Of a stretch of DNA of 64,000 nucleotides, positions 62,701 through 64,000 are shown one piece after another. How positions within the stretch are numbered: position 1 is the stretch's first letter; each line of letters opens with the position of its first letter. The translations under genes and the position numbers were made by a program. Source of the stretch: Nocardia fusca NBRC 14340 (lineage in GTDB: Bacteria; Actinomycetota; Actinomycetes; Mycobacteriales; Mycobacteriaceae); assembly GCF_001618425.1 (NCBI RefSeq), contig NZ_BDCU01000016.1, forward strand, positions 186,001-250,000. The letters run 5' to 3'. The notes below the pieces were generated by a model that worked only from the letters and a program-made list of their open reading frames with translations, did no database searches and was not told the origin of the DNA.

Positions 62701-63370
62701 CCGGTTTGCTGCCGCCCGCCGCCAGCACGGTGACCACCAGCGCGTCGGCCTGCCGGAGAGTGGCGAGCAGGTCGGGCTCGGCGGTACGTAGCGAGGCGCA
62801 GTAGACGGGCAGCGGTACCGCGCCGGCGTCCTCGATCGCACCGCACAGCGCGTCGATATAGCCGGTGTTCCCGGCCAGATGCTGCGCCCGGTAGTAGACG
62901 ACGGCGACCGTCGGTTTCCCGGCCACCGGTTCGGGATACCGCGCGGCGCGTTCGAGCCGGCCCCAGGCGGGCAGCTGCACCGGTGGTTCGAACCCGTGCC
63001 CGGTGAGCAGGACCGTATCGGAGAGAAAGTGGTGCAGCTGGCGCAGATTCTGCGGTCCGCCTGCCGCCAGGTAGTTGTGCGCGTCGGAGGCCACGCCGAC
63101 CGGTACGGTCGAGCACTCCATCAGTTCGGCGTCAGGGGCCATCTCGCCGCCGACCGCGACCACCGGCACCCCGCTCGCCCGCACCGCGGCCAGGCCGTCC
63201 TCCCAGGCGCGCTTGCCGCCGAGGATCCGCACGATCACCAGATCGGCGCCCGCGAGCAGGCCGGGCAGATCCTCCACGAGCAATCGGGCCGGATTGGCCC
63301 ACCGATACTCGGCGCCACTGGCGCGCGCGCTCAGCAGATCGGTATCGGAGGTGGACAGCAGCAGAATCAC
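59741..63370 (-). CDS. cobN: Aerobic cobaltochelatase subunit CobN
   Basis: 1,209 residues from GTG 63370, which is preceded by AGGAAGG with 8-nt spacing. The frame runs on to 63481, but that extension lies in the riboswitch and is rejected. The N-terminus ILLLSTSDTDLLSARASGAE and the later blocks (HLGKHGNLEWLPGKTLGMS, ARKVNPRWLEAM-like ARVVNPRWLEAMRRHGYKGA, WALHGIAERLLEAAERG) identify the CobN/BchH family. CobN is the large substrate-binding subunit that inserts cobalt into hydrogenobyrinic acid a,c-diamide with an AAA+ motor (CobS/CobT or a ChlI/ChlD pair). Those motor genes are not in this window. Controlled by a cobalamin riboswitch just upstream. Confidence 0.97.
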   Translation of the reverse strand: MILLLSTSDTDLLSARASGAEYRWANPARLLVEDLPGLLAGADLVIVRILGGKRAWEDGLAAVRASGVPVVAVGGEMAPDAELMECSTVPVGVASDAHNYLAAGGPQNLRQLHHFLSDTVLLTGHGFEPPVQLPAWGRLERAARYPEPVAGKPTVAVVYYRAQHLAGNTGYIDALCGAIEDAGAVPLPVYCASLRTAEPDLLATLRQADALVVTVLAAGGSKPALAAAGGDDEAWDIGALAELDVPILQGLCLTSGRAQWAANDDGLSPLDVATQVAVPEFDGRIVTVPFSFKEFDEDGLSTYVPDAERAARVAGIAVRHARLRYIPAGRKRLALMLSAYPTKHARIGNAVGLDTPASAIALLTELRAAGYDLGAAGEVPGLEERDGDALMHALIAAGGQDPDWLTAEQLEGNPVRIGAQVYTAWFDTLPEELRTAVVEAWGPPPGELYVDRSADPRGEIVIAALRFGNVVLMVQPPRGFGENPVAIYHDPDLPPSHHYLAAYRWLSTEPASGGFGADAMVHLGKHGNLEWLPGKTLGMSAACGTDAALGDLPLIYPFLVNDPGEGTQAKRRAHATLVDHLIPPMARAESYGDISRLEQLLDEHANISALDPAKLPAIRQQIWTLMRAAKMDHDLGLAERPDEESFDDMLLHVDGWLCEIKDVQIRDGLHILGRAPAGDGEVDLVLAMLRARQLWGGEVSVPGLREALGLSESGGEARERVDTVEARARELIVALQATGWAPEAVDGLVDEHAELFETAGGDRAAVAAVLRFAATEVVPRLRGTGVEIDRVLHALNGGFIPAGPSGSPLRGLINVLPTGRNFYSVDPKAVPSRLAWETGQAMAESLLERYRADHGEYPRSVGLSVWGTSAMRTSGDDIAEVLALLGVRPVWDEASRRVTTLEVIDPAELGRPRVDVTVRISGFFRDAFPHVLALLDDAVRLVADLDEPAETNYVRAHTRADLAEHGDERRATTRIFGSKPGTYGAGLLQLIDSKSWRTDDDLAQVYTTWGGYAYGRDLDGAPAADDMRTAYRRIAVAAKNTDTREHDIADSDDYFQYHGGMVATVRALTGKNPEAYIGDSTRPDAVRTRTLSEETTRVFRARVVNPRWLEAMRRHGYKGAFEMAATVDYLFGYDATTDVIADWMYEKLSESYVFDETNRKFMEQSNPWALHGIAERLLEAAERGMWASPERETLDRLRQVYLETEGELE

Positions 63371-63410
63371 AGCGATGACCTTCCTGGGTGACGCGCCCGT
63401 GGGGGGTTGT

Positions 63411-63492
63411 GTGCTCGCCGGAGAGGGTCTGGCTGTGTCAGTGGCGCGACCGCACCGGAGTTCCACCGGTTTCCTCGTCACCCGTCGAGCAC
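63411..63492 (-). ncRNA. Compact cobalamin riboswitch of cobN
   Basis: On the minus strand the core reads GAGGAAACCGGTGGAACTCC, GGTGCGGTCGCGCCACTG and the B12 box ACAGCCAGACCCTC. The closing stem pairs GTGCTCG (63486-63492 side) with CGAGCAC (63411-63417), giving about 82 nt, shorter than the usual cobalamin aptamer. It ends 40 nt before the GTG of cobN. Repression by cobalamin, probably at translation given the nearby AGGAAGG, is expected. Confidence 0.85.
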
Positions 63493-63906
63493 CCGGATGC
63501 TACCGCGAACACTGGGGGCGTCTGCACCACACCGGCGGGCGGCCGCCGAACGCCTCGGTGTAGAGGTGTTCGAAGACGGCCCCGGGTCAGTGCGTAGCCG
63601 CAGCGTCTGGCACGGAGCATTGTGCACCCTGGAGGCGCGCTGCCCGCCGGGTGCAGTAGCCCCCGCCGATCCTCCCCCATGTGCGCGCTCTCGAATCTTT
63701 CGAAGGCTGCACGCGACCACCTCAGTGGAATAGAACCGAACTCTGCGCGCGTTCCGGCCCGACAGTGCCGGAACGCCTCCTCGACCGCCACACGCCAGGT
63801 GGTCGTTCCCGTCGTCGAAACCGAGGTCCATGACCGATCGGGCCGACTCGTCGCGCAGATCATGCCGACCCGGGCGGTACAGGTAGAACGGTAGGCGGTC
63901 GGGCGG
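63493..63906. other. Region upstream of the cobN riboswitch without a convincing gene
   Basis: 414 bp. Open frames exist on both strands (for example a 90-codon plus-strand frame at 63622-63894), but none has a ribosome site and recognisable protein sequence. The stretch should contain the cobN promoter and the 3' end of the neighbouring gene's transcript. Confidence 0.4.
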
Positions 63907-64000
63907 CTACCGATCGAGTCGCGAGACCTGTTCGGCGGCCTGCCGGACGGTGGCGAGAACCTGCTCGGCGATTTCGTCATATGTCAGTTGTTCGATACCC
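63907..64000 (-). CDS. C-terminal end of an unidentified protein, partial
   Basis: The last 30 codons and TAG of a minus-strand gene entering from the right edge: IEQLTYDEIAEQVLATVRQA followed by AEQVSRLDR. The segment looks like an amphipathic helix at a protein C-terminus. Too short to name. Confidence 0.5.
   Translation of the reverse strand, partial: GIEQLTYDEIAEQVLATVRQAAEQVSRLDR

Noticed and set aside
63371..63481. N-terminal extension of CobN by 37 residues
   Set aside because: It overlaps the cobalamin riboswitch, lacks a ribosome site and is not similar to CobN; GTG 63370 has AGGAAGG upstream.
63438..63980. 180-codon minus-strand frame at the right edge
   Set aside because: It covers the cobN riboswitch and a gene-free region, and its composition is unlike a protein; a different frame gives the plausible partial gene ending at 63907.
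1..64000. tRNA, rRNA, CRISPR arrays, IS elements and phage genes
   Set aside because: Scanned by eye; no cloverleaf-type tRNA core, no spaced identical repeats, no transposase or integrase sequence recognised.

Overview
The window is very GC-rich, tightly packed and reads as chromosome of a mycolic-acid actinomycete, most likely Nocardia or a near relative. The supporting genes are rbpA (the actinobacterial RNA polymerase-binding protein), an actinobacterial lnt, fxsA, a TldD/TldE pair, F420-type PPOX proteins, aerobic-pathway cobN and many GTG/TTG starts with 4-nt stop/start overlaps. No tRNA, rRNA, CRISPR array, IS element or phage gene was seen.

Layout, left to right. (1) 1-3356: a cobalamin riboswitch followed on the minus strand by a peptide/nickel-type solute-binding lipoprotein, a SAM methyltransferase and an ABC permease that runs off the left edge; probably an uptake system for cobalt or a corrinoid-related compound. 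(2) 3601-7302: GT9 glycosyltransferase, ArsR regulator, LytM peptidase, membrane protein, small zinc-finger protein. (3) 7393-8118: rbpA with an ECF-type promoter motif and a perfect 38-bp palindromic terminator. (4) 8127-23550: a minus-strand biosynthetic operon made of a four-module NRPS of about 4,512 residues with C-A-T x4 and a thioesterase, translationally coupled to a DrrA/DrrB-type ABC exporter. The first condensation domain resembles EntF/DhbF and the first adenylation domain carries the EntF serine code, so an acyl- or aryl-capped seryl tetrapeptide is predicted. (5) 23927-30824: lnt, amidohydrolase, APH-like kinase, F420-type PPOX protein, VOC protein with divergent PadR regulator, fxsA. 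In Mycobacterium rbpA, ppm1 (carrying lnt) and fxsA are near neighbours, so the NRPS operon looks inserted into an old conserved block.

(6) 30912-37732: two-component system, TauE/SafE exporter, TldD/TldE, methionine aminopeptidase with a divergent small XRE regulator and paired operators. (7) 37964-43233: a small toxin-like protein with an Imm8-type immunity protein, class C beta-lactamase lipoprotein, an MFS exporter preceded by a 10-codon leader peptide that could act as an attenuator, a small lipoprotein and a membrane EEP nuclease/phosphatase. (8) 43326-47248: gene remnants (an SDR with an internal deletion, a truncated LuxR-type ATPase) and a signalling locus with two response regulators and one histidine kinase. 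(9) 47359-54855: chloroperoxidase-like hydrolase, then MFS plus sulfonate-type binding lipoprotein divergent from an AprA-like flavoprotein and 2[4Fe-4S] ferredoxin, then an NTF2-like protein, a possible NlpC/papain-like protein and a second PPOX protein. (10) 54887-59727: DHA2 drug pump with divergent TetR and a composite inverted-repeat operator, SDR, nucleotidyltransferase, secreted protein. (11) 59741-63492: cobN with its own compact cobalamin riboswitch.

The two B12 riboswitches bracket the window and suggest that metal or corrinoid uptake (left) and cobalt insertion (right) are both shut down when cobalamin is sufficient. Many other loci are self-contained efflux or detoxification cassettes with a local regulator.
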